A stretch of DNA of 31,832 nt from positions 1 through 31,832 of the forward strand of contig UZAN01040157.1 of assembly GCA_900618425.1 (NCBI GenBank), read 5' to 3'. Positions 10,425 through 20,890 of this stretch are shown piece by piece. The notes under the pieces are model-generated. The model was not told where the DNA came from. It did not search any database and worked only from the letters and a program-made list of their open reading frames with translations. How positions within the stretch are numbered: position 1 is the first letter of the stretch; every line of letters starts with the position of its first letter. Source of the stretch: Echinostoma caproni (Eukaryota; Platyhelminthes; Trematoda; Plagiorchiida; Echinostomatidae). A program made the translations under genes and the position numbers.

Positions 10425-10673
10425 GATTGTTTGATGTCCCAATGAACGAAGTATGCCATCAAGTTCGCAGGCAGAACGACATCAACCACACCAGCTCCTC
10501 CTCATTTTCATCCGCAATGAAACGGTCAAGAGAGTGTTATAAATATGGTCAAGTGGACACATCGGAAGTCAAAAAGGCGAGGGTGCAACCCAAAAATGCA
10601 AACAAAAGGAGAGGTATTAAGACGGAGCGCACAGAATCCGTCTGGTCACTCGTCGAACCTTGTCACACCACAG
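10425..10673 (+). CDS. candidate internal exon of an unidentified, probably nuclear protein
   Basis: An open frame runs across the segment and ends at a consensus donor (CACAG|GTGAGT at 10674). It begins LFDVPMNEVCHQVRRQ, continues with a serine run (TSSSSFSSAMKRSRE), and then a basic cluster (VKKARVQPKNANKRRG) that looks like a bipartite nuclear localisation signal. The acceptor at 10424 gives a phase 1 start, matching the phase 1 end of the 5592 exon. An alternative acceptor at 10390 would add NLRDLDWIETLG in phase 0. The exon ends in phase 1, which fits the exon at 14881. I recognise no domain. Coding status rests on composition, the donor and phase agreement. Confidence 0.5.
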
Positions 10674-11204
10674 GTGAGTTCGTGACACCGAAGCCGATGC
10701 GATTTCGGATTGGATGACTAAGGTGAATCGGCTAGCTGTAGTCCAATCGACCAATCGGAGTATCAAGGCTGCAACCTGATTGCTGCGTCATCACGTCGTT
10801 TGTCGTACGTTTAATTTACCACCTATACTTAAGTATTGCTTCATGATCAATAATATACTCTGACTGTCATTTTTTTTCAGCAGTGCTCTCTCTCCGTATT
10901 GTTATTGGGGTATAGTCAGGATCATACGTCTTGGCAAGACATAACACATTCAAACATACACACCGCTTTCATCTGTAATTCACTTGGAAAACGTGATGAA
11001 CCCAAACAGATACCAGAATTTCGTGCATATTTTTGTTAGATTAAGAGGACTGGGATTTACAAATGCCAGCTCCACATTGACATAGAAAAAGATAGCCTTA
11101 GGCGTTTTTTTATGGCCTCATCAAGAAACATGGATTCGGGAAATTTGAGGACAAGCTTAGATGAAGAGCATTTTCAGATGTGTTAAGCCATGGTCAACGT
11201 CTAC
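10674..11204. other. probable intron sequence
   Basis: Begins with the donor GTGAGT. A pyrimidine-rich TTTTTTTTCAGCAG near 10868-10883 is acceptor-like; use of it would add only about ten residues before a stop, so the more distant exon at 14881 is preferred. Confidence 0.35.
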
Positions 11205-11360
11205 ATTGGGATTATTCCATTGTTTCACATTGTCATATCTCACTCGTGACCTAGAACGATGAAACTCTCTCTGACCCTCTTGGCGATCTGATGGGATCAG
11301 TTTCCATGATTTGCGGCTTTTGGAATCCCTCACCCCAACACGAGACTGTCTGATTACCGG
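11205..11360 (+). repeat. degenerate relative of the 26.1-kb MITE-like element
   Basis: The block 'ggatcagtttcc...tgaccatc' style alignment is supported by two shared stretches: 'ttccattgtttcacattgtc' at about 11214-11233 and 'aatccctcaccccaacac' at about 11330-11347. Both correspond to the reverse complement of 26160-26250 in the same order, with an extra ~30 bases in this copy. I see no second terminal inverted repeat here, so this is a broken copy. Confidence 0.5.
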
Positions 11361-12804
11361 CTTGTACGTTTTGTGATGCGCTTGTTGTCACGTTCTTGCA
11401 TTTCGAACCATAGTGAGACCCACAAACTATCTTCCAAAAAGTGTCGATATTTCATTCATGCTACTCACAAGTAGCGTCGCGTTTTCCCCTGTAAGAAATT
11501 AAGAAGCAAGGCATAGTACATCTAACAAACTATAGAACTCATTCGATATTATTTCTCAATAAACCTTTTACTTCTTTAAGCAGCGTATGCAAACAAAAAT
11601 ATGCATACGCCGCTTACTTTATTTTGTTCATTCACTAATTAATTCTTTCATCACTGCTATAAATTTAATCGTGTGCGATGAACAATAAAATTAACAAAGT
11701 TCGAGGCTTCAAACGACCTTCAACATTCATGGCCTTAGTTTTCCCCGAACAACTGAAAATGATGAACTTTGTTTGCATGTTTGTTCCTATCGGCCCCAGA
11801 GATTCAGGAATGATAGACGAGTTATACCTTTGTGAACTAACTGAAATGCAGTACTTCAGTGTTCCAAAATACAATAAACCATGCTTTGAACAAATCAAAT
11901 TGTATGCTGGGTCAATCTCTCGATCAGTGGGATTCACTCAGCTTTAATGGTTGTGGTATACTTAAAAGGCACCACTTGAATAAACGACTCTGTAAAGCGT
12001 GTGTTAACCCTTGAAAGATAGCAATATCTAGTGACCTTGAAAATTTCCGGCGCAACTTTTATCTCTTTCAGTTGCAACGTGGAAGTTATTGGGCTGGCAC
12101 GCAGATCATCTACCATCCGAATAACTCTTTCCCTTAGTAAAATCCCAATATTTTCACTGAAATTGCAAATAATCATTTCCATACTTTTCAACCTCAGCAT
12201 CGTTTATATTTGAGAATTGCGTGTCCTTGTTCATTGTAGGTCCCAGAATCCATGTCTTCTTTAACGGTCTAACTGTTTGATCACTTGACTGCAATAAATA
12301 ACCGGAATATGCGGTGAAAAACATTTGGATCGCTAGTGGAGAAATGAAGCACTCATAACAACAAAGTACCTTAAGTTTACGTTGCTTTTAGATGCAAATT
12401 AGATAGATTATCTAGCAGTGGGTATAAGATGCCTGTCTTTAAAGTAGAGGAAATGAATTTAATTTTAAACGCAATTCACAAAGTACCTTCGTCAAGGTCG
12501 AAACAAAGTTGCTCTGGCCACTAATTTCCACCAATAATATGCCACATACTGACAGTAAATTTGAGAACCGAATTGATCTTTGATTTTGTTACACTTGTGT
12601 AGATCACACTTTTACTCTTCAAAGATTCTAAGAATTGAGAATCTATCCTAATATGCGTCCAATTTTTTTTTCTTGCATAGTATTACGTTTGATTTGGGAA
12701 GGAAAAGAATTTTCTCTTCAGATAACATTCTGTTATTGGACTGAACGGTCGCCATTTTGAAGCTTGATGACAAAGCTTTAAGTTGCATATACTTTTAAAT
12801 GGAC
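11361..12804. other. unassigned DNA with overlapping unrecognised ORFs
   Basis: On the - strand two frames of about 90 codons abut (12200-11934 and 11937-11665) and could be one coding region with a single frameshift where they meet. Their residues (RMVDDLRASPITSTLQ; SLGPIGTNMQTKFIIFS) look protein-like, but match no family I know. The + strand is also open over 11678-11947, so the coding strand is uncertain. A short inverted pair, 'gcgtatgcaaac...atgcatacgccgc', lies at 11582-11613. Confidence 0.3.
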
Positions 12805-13289
<485 letters not shown>

Positions 13290-13483
13290 AGTTTCATATA
13301 CTTCTAAATGGACAGCTCATTCCAAGGGATAAAACGATTTCATACCTGCTGAAAACATCTGCCCCAGAACGATGATTGGAGGCGAGATTATTGCAGATTG
13401 AAATCCACCTGTGGCCGTGTGGTACAGTTCTTGACTTTTTACAACAACAAATAAGGTAGCATTAATATGAAGAAAGGATCAAG

Positions 13484-14450
13484 TCAAAGTCAAAGTCAAA
13501 GTTTTATTATGGGAAATACTTACAAGCGGTTGCTTTTCTAGACCCATAGGGCTTGGCACAGATGAATCGGTTCACAGTTCATACAAAGTAGATGAATGTC
13601 ACAATTTGGCATTTTTCCGCGCGCTTCTACAGATGTTGAAATTTAAGACTTTTCAAAGCTTCATCCAGTTTGTGCCTGAATGAATCAATTGTGGACGTAG
13701 AAACAACGTGTGGTGGTTGGGAAGTCCGAGTAATGCACACTTTGAGGGCGAATGAATGACGTCGGCATTTTTGGAGTGTTTGGCGACAAGGAAAAGAGTG
13801 GACGATATGGGTGGTTTGGGTTCTGCACTATTTGGTATACCAAGATCAAGCCTCCTGGAATGTGGCGATACTGTGTGGAGTACAGTTGCAATGCTTCCAG
13901 TCATTCCGCATAACTCTTGGAATGCAGTCCTTTGACCATTTTGGTAGTCGCTCTTTGTGGACGTTCCAGAATCTTCTGATCGCGTTGCAGTCATGGATTC
14001 CATGCTTGAATAGCGTACTCTATGTGGGGTCGAATGTGGGCTGATAACAATCTTGGGAACAGCGTAGGTTCAAATTCGCTAAGTACTCGTTTTAGCAAAC
14101 CAACATGTCTTACAGTGGTAGACGACGCCCGGGAGCAGTTTAAAAAACAACTTAGGTCGTCTTGAACAATGACGTCGAGATCCTTCTCATTCGCGACGTA
14201 CGGAAATTGTTGATCTCCTTGGAAATACGGAAACCGAGTTTTGTGTCGAAGGGATACGATCGTACATTTTGATGCATTAAATACCATGTCATTTTCGATC
14301 GACCATTGATAGGCAGTATCAAGTGTTCTTTGAAGTTCTAGAGAGTCTTCTGGTCTTATCACCGTTTTCCACATTTTTGCATCGTCTTCAAACAATAATT
14401 TATGTGGCCCGAGAACGTCCGTTAGGTTGTTTATGAGGTACTTACTTAAA
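13484..14450 (-). mobile_element. CR1/jockey-like non-LTR retrotransposon, 5'-truncated, RT C-terminal half
   Basis: The - strand frame from about 14450 down to 13991 reads SKYLINNLTDVLG, LLFEDDAKMWK, TAYQWSIENDMVFNASKC and a stretch ending HIRPHIEYAIQAWNP. This is the RT palm after motif B in CR1/jockey elements: motif C (family F-A-D-D), the 'W...n.m.fN..Kc' region and the 'vRP.leya...W.P' region. Motif C is FEDD, an Ala-to-Glu change. After a stop at 13990 the family C-terminus continues with frameshifts (RATTKMVKGLHSKSYAE, then QYRHIPGGLILVYQIVQNP at 13870-13820). The 3' end has AATAAAAC and then three TTTGAC units (complement at 13484-13503). The N-terminal RT and the endonuclease are absent. 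Confidence 0.75.
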
Positions 14451-14739
14451 GATTCCGTTTTGGAGCAGGAAAAGAATATAAACTAAATAATAAAATCGTC
14501 TTTTTGGCAGGAGCTGCGAAAAATGCTCAATGACATATTGACGAGTTGTTGGGTGCTGTGCCACTTGAAAATTTTGATGAAATCTCCTACCTCTTGATAT
14601 CTTATGCACGAAGTAACTTAGTCTCCCATCCAAAGATCCCGTCCCGAGGGAGTGTTAATGAGCTAATCGCGAGGTTAAATCTGAAAGTTATTTTTTGTTC
14701 TAAACTCAGAATGTTTCGTATATATCCAGGAACGTTATA

Positions 14740-14741
<2 letters not shown>

Positions 14742-14774
<33 letters not shown>
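14742..14774. repeat. (TA)n microsatellite
   Basis: An uninterrupted AT/TA dinucleotide run of about 32 bases. Confidence 0.95.
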
Positions 14775-14775
<1 letters not shown>

Positions 14776-14880
14776 TCTGTCGGAGATGTGCAATGCTGAT
14801 TATAAAAATTGGTTATGATCGACAAAAGTTCTAAGGCTGACACCATTTTCATAGCATTGTCCAAAGTCGAGATGTTCTAG

Positions 14881-15071
14881 GCTGTGCCGAGTGGTCAGAT
14901 ATCACCTTCGGAATGAGAACAACGTACCGGGAAGACGATAGCTTGACCGTGCGCAGTAGAGCACAGAACCGTACATTGATGAAAGGAGAACCACAGGAGA
15001 ATGTCAAACAGCATACCACTAAAGGCCATCAAACTAGACAGCTGGAAACGGAAGTTAGGTACACGGTTCAG
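14881..15071 (+). CDS. candidate penultimate exon of the unidentified + strand gene
   Basis: Preceded by an acceptor of moderate quality (TGTTCTAG) and followed by a good donor (GTTCAG|GTGAGC). With one base supplied by the previous exon the frame is open throughout: CAEWSDITFGMRTTYRED, VRSRAQNRTLMKGEPQENV, and RQLETEVRYTVQ. It starts in phase 1, as required by the donor at 10673, and ends in phase 0. The intron behind it is only 75 bp and leads directly to an acceptor with a long in-phase ORF, which is the main reason to believe this pair. The protein is hydrophilic, rich in Arg/Gln/Thr, with no domain I recognise. Confidence 0.5.
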
Positions 15072-15146
15072 GTGAGCTTGTATATTTTTCTCTAGTCAAA
15101 GGCAATTATAGTGGATAACTCGAAATTGTTTTACACATTTTTACAG

Positions 15147-15275
15147 GCGGCTAAATGTGAACTTGGAAATTTGCTCGAAAGTTCAACATTCAGAGAAATG
15201 CGACCTACTCGGGGGCGAGCATGTTGCGAAATGTGGCTTTTTGAAGCGCTAAATTCGATTTTTGAATTTTTATAG
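15147..15275 (+). CDS. candidate terminal exon
   Basis: Follows the acceptor TTTACACATTTTTACAG at 15146 and continues the preceding exon in phase 0 for 42 codons (AAKCELGNLLESSTFREM, then RGRACCEMWLFEALNSIFEF) to a TAG at 15273-15275. No internal donor is seen. The sequence ATTAAA lies 23 bases after the stop, a usable variant poly(A) signal. The Leu/Glu/Phe pattern suggests a short helical C-terminus. I do not recognise the protein. Confidence 0.5.
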   Translation, partial: AAKCELGNLLESSTFREMRPTRGRACCEMWLFEALNSIFEFL

Positions 15276-15298
15276 AATTTATTTAAAAAGTAGTATAA

Positions 15299-15304
15299 AT
15301 TAAA
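15299..15304 (+). promoter_or_regulatory. possible poly(A) signal ATTAAA
   Basis: The common variant hexamer just after the stop of the terminal exon. The hexamer is frequent in A/T-rich DNA, so position is the only support. Confidence 0.3.
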
Positions 15305-16974
15305 GGGAACTAGCTATTGAGGAATGAAATATTGACTTTTCCCTATCAAATCTGATTATCGGGGTCAGTACTACCGTTTCAATCTTATTCTGATTTTAAG
15401 GTATTAAGTGTTGGAACTCAATTAATCATTTTTTGTACATGATCACTCTTTTCTTATTATCCCAATTGCCAATATCGATGCACAGATGACGATCACTACG
15501 GTGTTCAAGAACTAGGTACGGAACCGTCACAATAAAATCCTCAAGTTAGTCGGACCCCCATAATCTAGCATTTTTTGTTCATGCATTCGTCAGCGGCAAT
15601 AGCTAACACACCTTGTTGATAAGAGTTGTGTGTAGCCAACCAGATCTACATCATTCAGTTTCATCAACCTTCCACAATTCGTTACCTGTGACCCACAGTC
15701 AATCACATTGTCTCCGTTAACCTCGACGCACAAACTTTAGTCATATCGCTGTGAGCAAATCAGACAGATCGTCACGTATATTGTATACTTTTGTTACTCG
15801 GAAAGATAAATAACTAAAGAATATCGAAATATTTGGAGCTCAGCGATCGTCAGATACCATTTGTTCAGCAATCATCGAATCAGTAAGCCTATTGCAACAT
15901 TTATTGAATTATTGAAATTTTAATCTGACTCGCTTTAAGCGGCATCACTCATGCTTTCGCATTAAGGCACAAGGACTATGCACTTTTGGAGCTAAAAACA
16001 TTGTGTATGGGCAAATAGTTTCGGATTTTGGGATGAAATGTTTGATATCTCCCCCTCTTTCCCCCGACAAAACTTAATGTCCAAACACCATACTGCGGTA
16101 AACAGACATCTAAAGGTCAAACGATTTACGGTAGTCATGTGACATGACTCAATAACTCCTAACTATTAGAACCGTTCTGATGATCCATCAACCGGAACGA
16201 ATGTGTTTACACGGATTGAAATCCTCAGTTATCCTGGTTCTCATTCACACCAGTAGGAGAAAACAAGATCCATCGCTTCCCGGGGACTTCGAGCCATAGA
16301 TAGGGTTTCTGGCAACAGTTGTGATTCTGGGAAATATGATACCTATGAGAGGGCTCCGTATCAATCCGCTTTTGATGGAACTGGCGTTTTTAGTCTTTGC
16401 ACAAATCTTATGCGACCTACAACGCAGCAGTGATCTAAATGGATGTTCGATCACCCTCGAACAGATTATTACGGCTTATCGAGTGGTTTCCAGGGATAGG
16501 ACAGCTGCAGTTTGAGATGAACCATGCGGAATAAACAGATAAGAGGCAAACATGGAGTGAAGAGAGAAAAAAGACAGGGCTTTTGCACCCAAACATCCCT
16601 AAAAGGTAAAGCAGTAGCGTAGATACTAGAGGCAAAATAAAAGTTTTGCAGTAAATTATTCTCGCACAAACGTTAATTAATCTTGTTCATGGGACGTGTC
16701 CTTACTTAGGTTTTGATTAGCTCTGGTATTTTGGGTTGAATTGTCCATGAAGAGGATTGGTGGTTGTCTGCCGAAGTTTGACAGTTGTGAGACAAAGTCA
16801 TCGCGCAGCGTTCCACACATTTGTTAGAATGCATCTGCTGGTAATACTGAATTAACTTGCTTGATATCACATTATTGTGATCAGGCGATGACCGTGAGAG
16901 TAAAATTCTACGGAATGCAATATCGTGTACACACGGCCTGCATATGTGATCAGAAATTCGCTTCTGCCGGTGGA
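15305..16974. other. no recognisable feature
   Basis: About 1.7 kb. Short ORFs on both strands at 16245-16669 overlap one another and resemble chance frames. No repeat shared with the rest of the window was seen. Confidence 0.4.
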
Positions 16975-17090
16975 ACTTGTTACAGTTCACAGTTCATCTT
17001 TATCTTCATGTGTAGAAGATAGAAGGGTTGCGCCCCATATGAGCCTCATCACCGCCGGTACCGGTAGCAACCTGTTCAGTATTCTGCAAG

Positions 17091-18350
17091 TTACCACCGT
17101 CTCACCAATTGCTCATCGAGACGTCGTTTGGATCGCACCTCGTTCCGCTCCTCGACCACCTCCGATGGAAGTGAATTCCAGAGATAAGTCGCCTTCCGGG
17201 AAAGGCGATAAACCAAAAGAAGCCCCGTCGACTCCAGCTTCCGTAGGGTGAGTATGTGGCCGCGTGTCCGGTTGTAGTCTCGCAGTGGAAATACAGCACG
17301 TAGTTCCGGTCCCAGGTCGCAACGAAGAATCTTCCACAGATGGACCAAATCACGCGGAGTATCCTGTAGCCAACTGGGGCGAATTCAAGTGCCTGGAGCC
17401 GACCTTCATAGCCGATCCCGCGAATTCCCGCGACTGGGAGAGTGGCGTAGCGCTGTACCCGTTCCAAGTTGTCCATTTTGGTAAGCGTGCAAGGGTATAC
17501 AGTGGGTCTACCGTATTCAAGCCGGGGGCGAACATGGGAGGCGAACAGCTTCTTGAAGTTCGTGAACGACAGGCTGTCAAACGACCGACGGATTGCACCT
17601 AACACGCTCCTTGCCGCAGAACATGCTCGCACGGTGTTCATCTTGGTCTTCATGGATGAGGAGATGATGACTCCCAAACCTCGCTCGGTTACTGTTGAAC
17701 ACCGTGGGACGTCGTTCATCAGATAAGGAATGTGCGGTGTCTCCCGTCCCAGGTGCATATCAGCGCATTTCGACGAATTCACGGGAAGTTCCCAGACATC
17801 AGCCCAGTGACACTCCACTAGTGACAGGATAACGACGGGACTCGGTCTGAGTAACTGTCACAGAAACCCTCCGCCTGACGAGGAAATCCGCGATCCAGGG
17901 TAGTAGTGGGTCTGCAACACCACGAGCCATCAGCTTTGCCAACAACCATCCATGTGACACCTTGTTGAAAGCCTTGCTGAAGTAAATAAAGCCGACTTCC
18001 GTTTAATGGTTAGTGGCCTTGGTAGACGCTCATTGCTCCCGAGAGAGTAGCTAATTCGAGACGCAAGATCGCTGCAGACCGAACCCATGTTGCTCCGGGC
18101 ATAGGAGATCATTCGGAAGGATGTGATCTCGGAGTCACTTGGAGGGTACACGTTCCATCACCTTGACGGTCACGCAGGTGAGACTGACCGGGTGGTAGTT
18201 GGCAGGGTACCCACGGGCTCTTGCCTTGAAGAGAGAGCGTACGATCGTGGCCCTCCACTCAGTGGGCAACCTCCCCTCGACTAATGATTGTTCAAACAAA
18301 ACGACCAAGGTAGGTGCAATGACCGGTGCCAACTCCCTCAGCACGATGGG
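17091..18350 (-). pseudogene. CR1-like reverse transcriptase (defective)
   Basis: The N-terminal part, 18344-18135, has LAPVIAPTLVVLFEQSL, EGRLPTEWR and YHPVSLTCVTVKVMER, the classic thumb-proximal RT blocks. Then GFIYFSKAFNKVSH at about 17997-17955 is motif A (family 'i-D-F-S-K-A-F-D'); the first catalytic Asp is Tyr and the second position is Asn. WIADFLVRRRVSVTV and SGVSLG follow. The next family blocks (the rest of motif B and the FADD box) are missing; the frame resumes at 17800 with LPVNSSKCADMHLG, VRPRLEYGRPTVYP and LERVQRYATL. A frameshift near 17350 moves the tail to 17348-17091: RTRGHILTLRKLES, YLWNSLPSEVV, RRLDEQL. The protein cannot be active. Confidence 0.8.
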
Positions 18351-19029
18351 ATGCAGTCCGTCAGGACCTGGTGACTGGTATGGTTTCAGAGCTGGAAGTG
18401 CGTCACGTGTCTCGTCTATCGAGATGGTTTGCCAAGACAGCAGAAGCGCACAGCAAGACAGTTTGGGGCTCGGTGATATATCAGTAGCATAGACTCACTC
18501 ACAGTGTTGCGCGAATGCTTCCACCTTATCAACATCCGTTTCTACCAGAGCACCATTAATCTCCAAGGGTGGTATGTCAGCCGTTGCACGCGTACGGCGA
18601 CGGAGATATCTGTAGAAACGCTTCGGCACAGTGGCCGCTTCAGATGCCAGCAACTTCTAGTACACCCGCCGTTTTCTTGATTTCATTTCAGAACAAGCAT
18701 TACACAGTGCCTTGCATCGATCAGTTAGAACCGTGTGTACGAAGCGCTTTCCACGCCCTCCATCGACTCTTAAGCATCTGACGGAGGTCTTGGTCAAACC
18801 AGGGGGCCCATGGCATGTGACCGGAAACGTTTAGGTGGAGAAAAAGCTGTCAATAATTTGAGAATGCCATCCCGGAAAGTAGTCCAAGCTAGGTAGACTC
18901 TGAGGGTAGGTGGCTATCCAGGGGAGGGAATGCGCTGCGATCTTCATTCCATTGTAGTCCGCTTTTCAAACATTTGGTCCGGAATGTGGTAGAGAGCGGT
19001 ACGGAGCTCTACGGCGCCAATGCACCAAC

Positions 19030-19985
19030 AGGGTCGAATGATCGTTTGAAGTGAGTGATGGGAGACAGTCGATGGCGTCGAAGTTCAATGCTCGAGGGAT
19101 TAACACTATATCAAGGACTGACTAGGCAGAATCAGTAATCCTGGTGGGCTCGCTGGAGTGCTGATGTGGGGCCAATTGGTTCACGACTGTGAGAAGGTCT
19201 CTGGAGATTCGGTCAGCTGTTGGCAGGCAGCGATTTTCGTCCCAGTCGATTAGATGTACATTGAAGTCGCCCTAGATCAGACAGTGACCGTCGCTAGCCC
19301 ATCGACGCATATCGTCCAGGATGGCCACCGGGGCTGTCGTTGGTGGTCAGTAGCAGACTTCGATCGTCGTGTAGCCGTTGCAGCACAGTTTGGTTTTGCA
19401 CTACAATGCTTCTCCCTAACCGTCAGGATCCGCTTGTGGAGGTAAGTGACAGGCACACTTTTGTAGATGAACAGCAGAACGTCCCCACCCATCCTTGGTT
19501 GTCCTCGATCCGAACGGAATAACGCATACCTCAGAGTCGAGGACGTCTGGGGTAAGCCAGTTTTCGGTGAGAGCAATTACCACCGGAGAGTTCTCCATAA
19601 CAAACGCCTCCAACTCGTCTCTTTTGATCAGGACACTACGTGCATTGGCGGACACAACGGCTGCGCCTGTCGGTGGCAGCCGTTGACGCGTCCCTCCCAT
19701 GTATACTAGGAGAGACTCTCTGCGCAATAGCCTGATGGGTTCCCCTTTCAGTCGAAAGGTGTGCTGAAACGCTGACTTGATTTCTTTCACAGACCCAAGA
19801 ACGACCTTCAGTGGACGGGGGCCACCGCTTTTCTGTTTGGCTCCCAGTCTGAAGGCGGTTTTAACTCGTATTGCATGGGCACGAGTTTCCTCGCCAGGGA
19901 CGGAAAACCTGGCCAGGACTCTTTGAAGCAAGGATATGTCTGCATTGAGTCTGGTATGCGCTGAGGATTCCGTGGACTCAGGCAT
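19030..19985 (-). pseudogene. CR1-like N-terminal ORF segment and apurinic-type endonuclease (defective)
   Basis: The frame 19985-19416 begins MPESTESSAHTRLNADISLL and enters the endonuclease at ANARSVLIKRDELEAFV, PVVIALTENWL and VCVIPFGSR ('NaRSl..K..el..l.....dii.itEtWL' in the family). The continuation, YALFRSDRGQPRMGG and KSVPVTYLHK, is in the neighbouring frame, so there is a frameshift near 19520. After further stops, GDFNVHLIDWDEN at about 19271-19233 and the TSNDHSTLLVH block near 19050-19020 supply the catalytic 'GDFN' and the 'D-H' pair of this nuclease fold. The residues survive but the reading frame does not. Confidence 0.75.
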
Positions 19986-20027
19986 ATTGACAGCTGAGAA
20001 ACATTGCTGTCTTTAGGGGCGTTTTCA

Positions 20028-20417
20028 TTTCCCGCGACGGCTGGTCGGGCTACTCGCCCGGGGTTGGAGGCTACTCAGGATGCAAGCTGAGTCACGGGGT
20101 GTTTGGTGCCGCGCGTTACAGCACTGTTGAGGACGCGTTTGGTATCGTTTGGCAAACGACTTAGTGTTCGACGACGAAGCTAGAGGCGCCGGCTGTGGCG
20201 GAATCAGCGCAAGGGCAGTAAGCGCTGAGTATCCAGGCTCGATCGCTGTCGCTGCGTGGTTCTCACCGGAGGTCGGTCGCTCGTTATCGGTTTTACGCCT
20301 GCGTCTCAGTCTTCTCTGTTCATCGACGATGGCCGTTGGCAGTGCTTCGGCTGATGAAGACTGCGTCCACCACCGGTCCACTTGAGGTCGGCAGGGGCAG
20401 TACTGCTTCACCGACAC
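20028..20417 (-). pseudogene. N-terminal region of the CR1-like element, function unclear
   Basis: A 130-codon frame rich in Arg, Ser, Ala and Pro (for example RRLRRRRKTDNERPTSG). It lies in the same frame as the 19985 ORF, separated by only two in-frame stops over about 15 codons, so the two may once have been one protein. No zinc-finger or coiled coil is visible. It could equally be a 5' UTR with chance openness, which is common in G/C-rich DNA. Confidence 0.4.
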
Positions 20418-20450
20418 TCGGTGTGAAGAATTCAGGAAGACAATGGAGTT

Positions 20451-20811
20451 GATTGAGCAGTCTGTTAGAGACGATGAGTGTATCTCATGTGTAATGGCTA
20501 CAAACTAAAGAGTAAACCAGTGGTATTGTGTTTTCTCATTCAAATGTTTGTTTTCAAATAAATCACTACAGAACACCATACGGTATCTGGACCAAAATAA
20601 ACTTATAAACAGTTTCATTCAATATGTAACAAAAATCAAACCGAAATGATCACACCACTGAACAGATACAATCAAGCAATGAGTTTTGATACAAACCGGG
20701 AACAGGAATTCAATCTGAGAATATAGAATCCTACGTTATAAATCACGTATTTAGTTTTATCTCTCGCCAAACTTTAAGCCTAAACATAAAGGTTAGCTGA
20801 ATAATCTTCAT

Positions 20812-20813
<2 letters not shown>
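20451..20813. other. no recognisable feature
   Basis: A/T-rich spacer between the CR1-like element and the CAT array. It may contain the target site of either insertion; I could not identify one. Confidence 0.4.
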
Positions 20814-20863
<50 letters not shown>

Positions 20864-20890
20864 ACATCATCAGCGTCATCATCATCATCA
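20814..20890 (-). repeat. (CAT)n / (GAT)n array, probable 3' tail of the adjacent LINE
   Basis: About 25 CAT units on the + strand with minor interruptions. It lies about 50 bases beyond the last coding remnant of the - strand LINE at 20943-21960, the position of a 3' terminal repeat. Confidence 0.8.

Larger units (their letters stand above)
16975..20450 (-). mobile_element. CR1-like non-LTR retrotransposon, near full length but broken
   Basis: Reading the - strand from 20.4 to 17.0 kb gives, in order, an uncharacterised N-terminal region, an apurinic-type endonuclease, a linker, and a reverse transcriptase with its C-terminal tail. This is the order of ORF2 in CR1/jockey elements, which nick chromosomal DNA and copy their RNA onto the nick. 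Many stops and several frameshifts separate the segments, and a deletion removes the middle of the RT. The region is G/C-richer than its surroundings, marking it as an insertion. The 3' end is near 16981, where the - strand ends in a short repeated GAACTGT motif. The 5' limit is uncertain. Confidence 0.8.

Noticed and set aside
10881..10917. Short terminal exon after the donor at 10674, using the tandem acceptor TTTCAGCAG
   Set aside because: It would add about ten residues before a stop with no nearby poly(A) signal. The phase-matched exon pair at 14881-15275 is a better continuation, though alternative splicing is not excluded.
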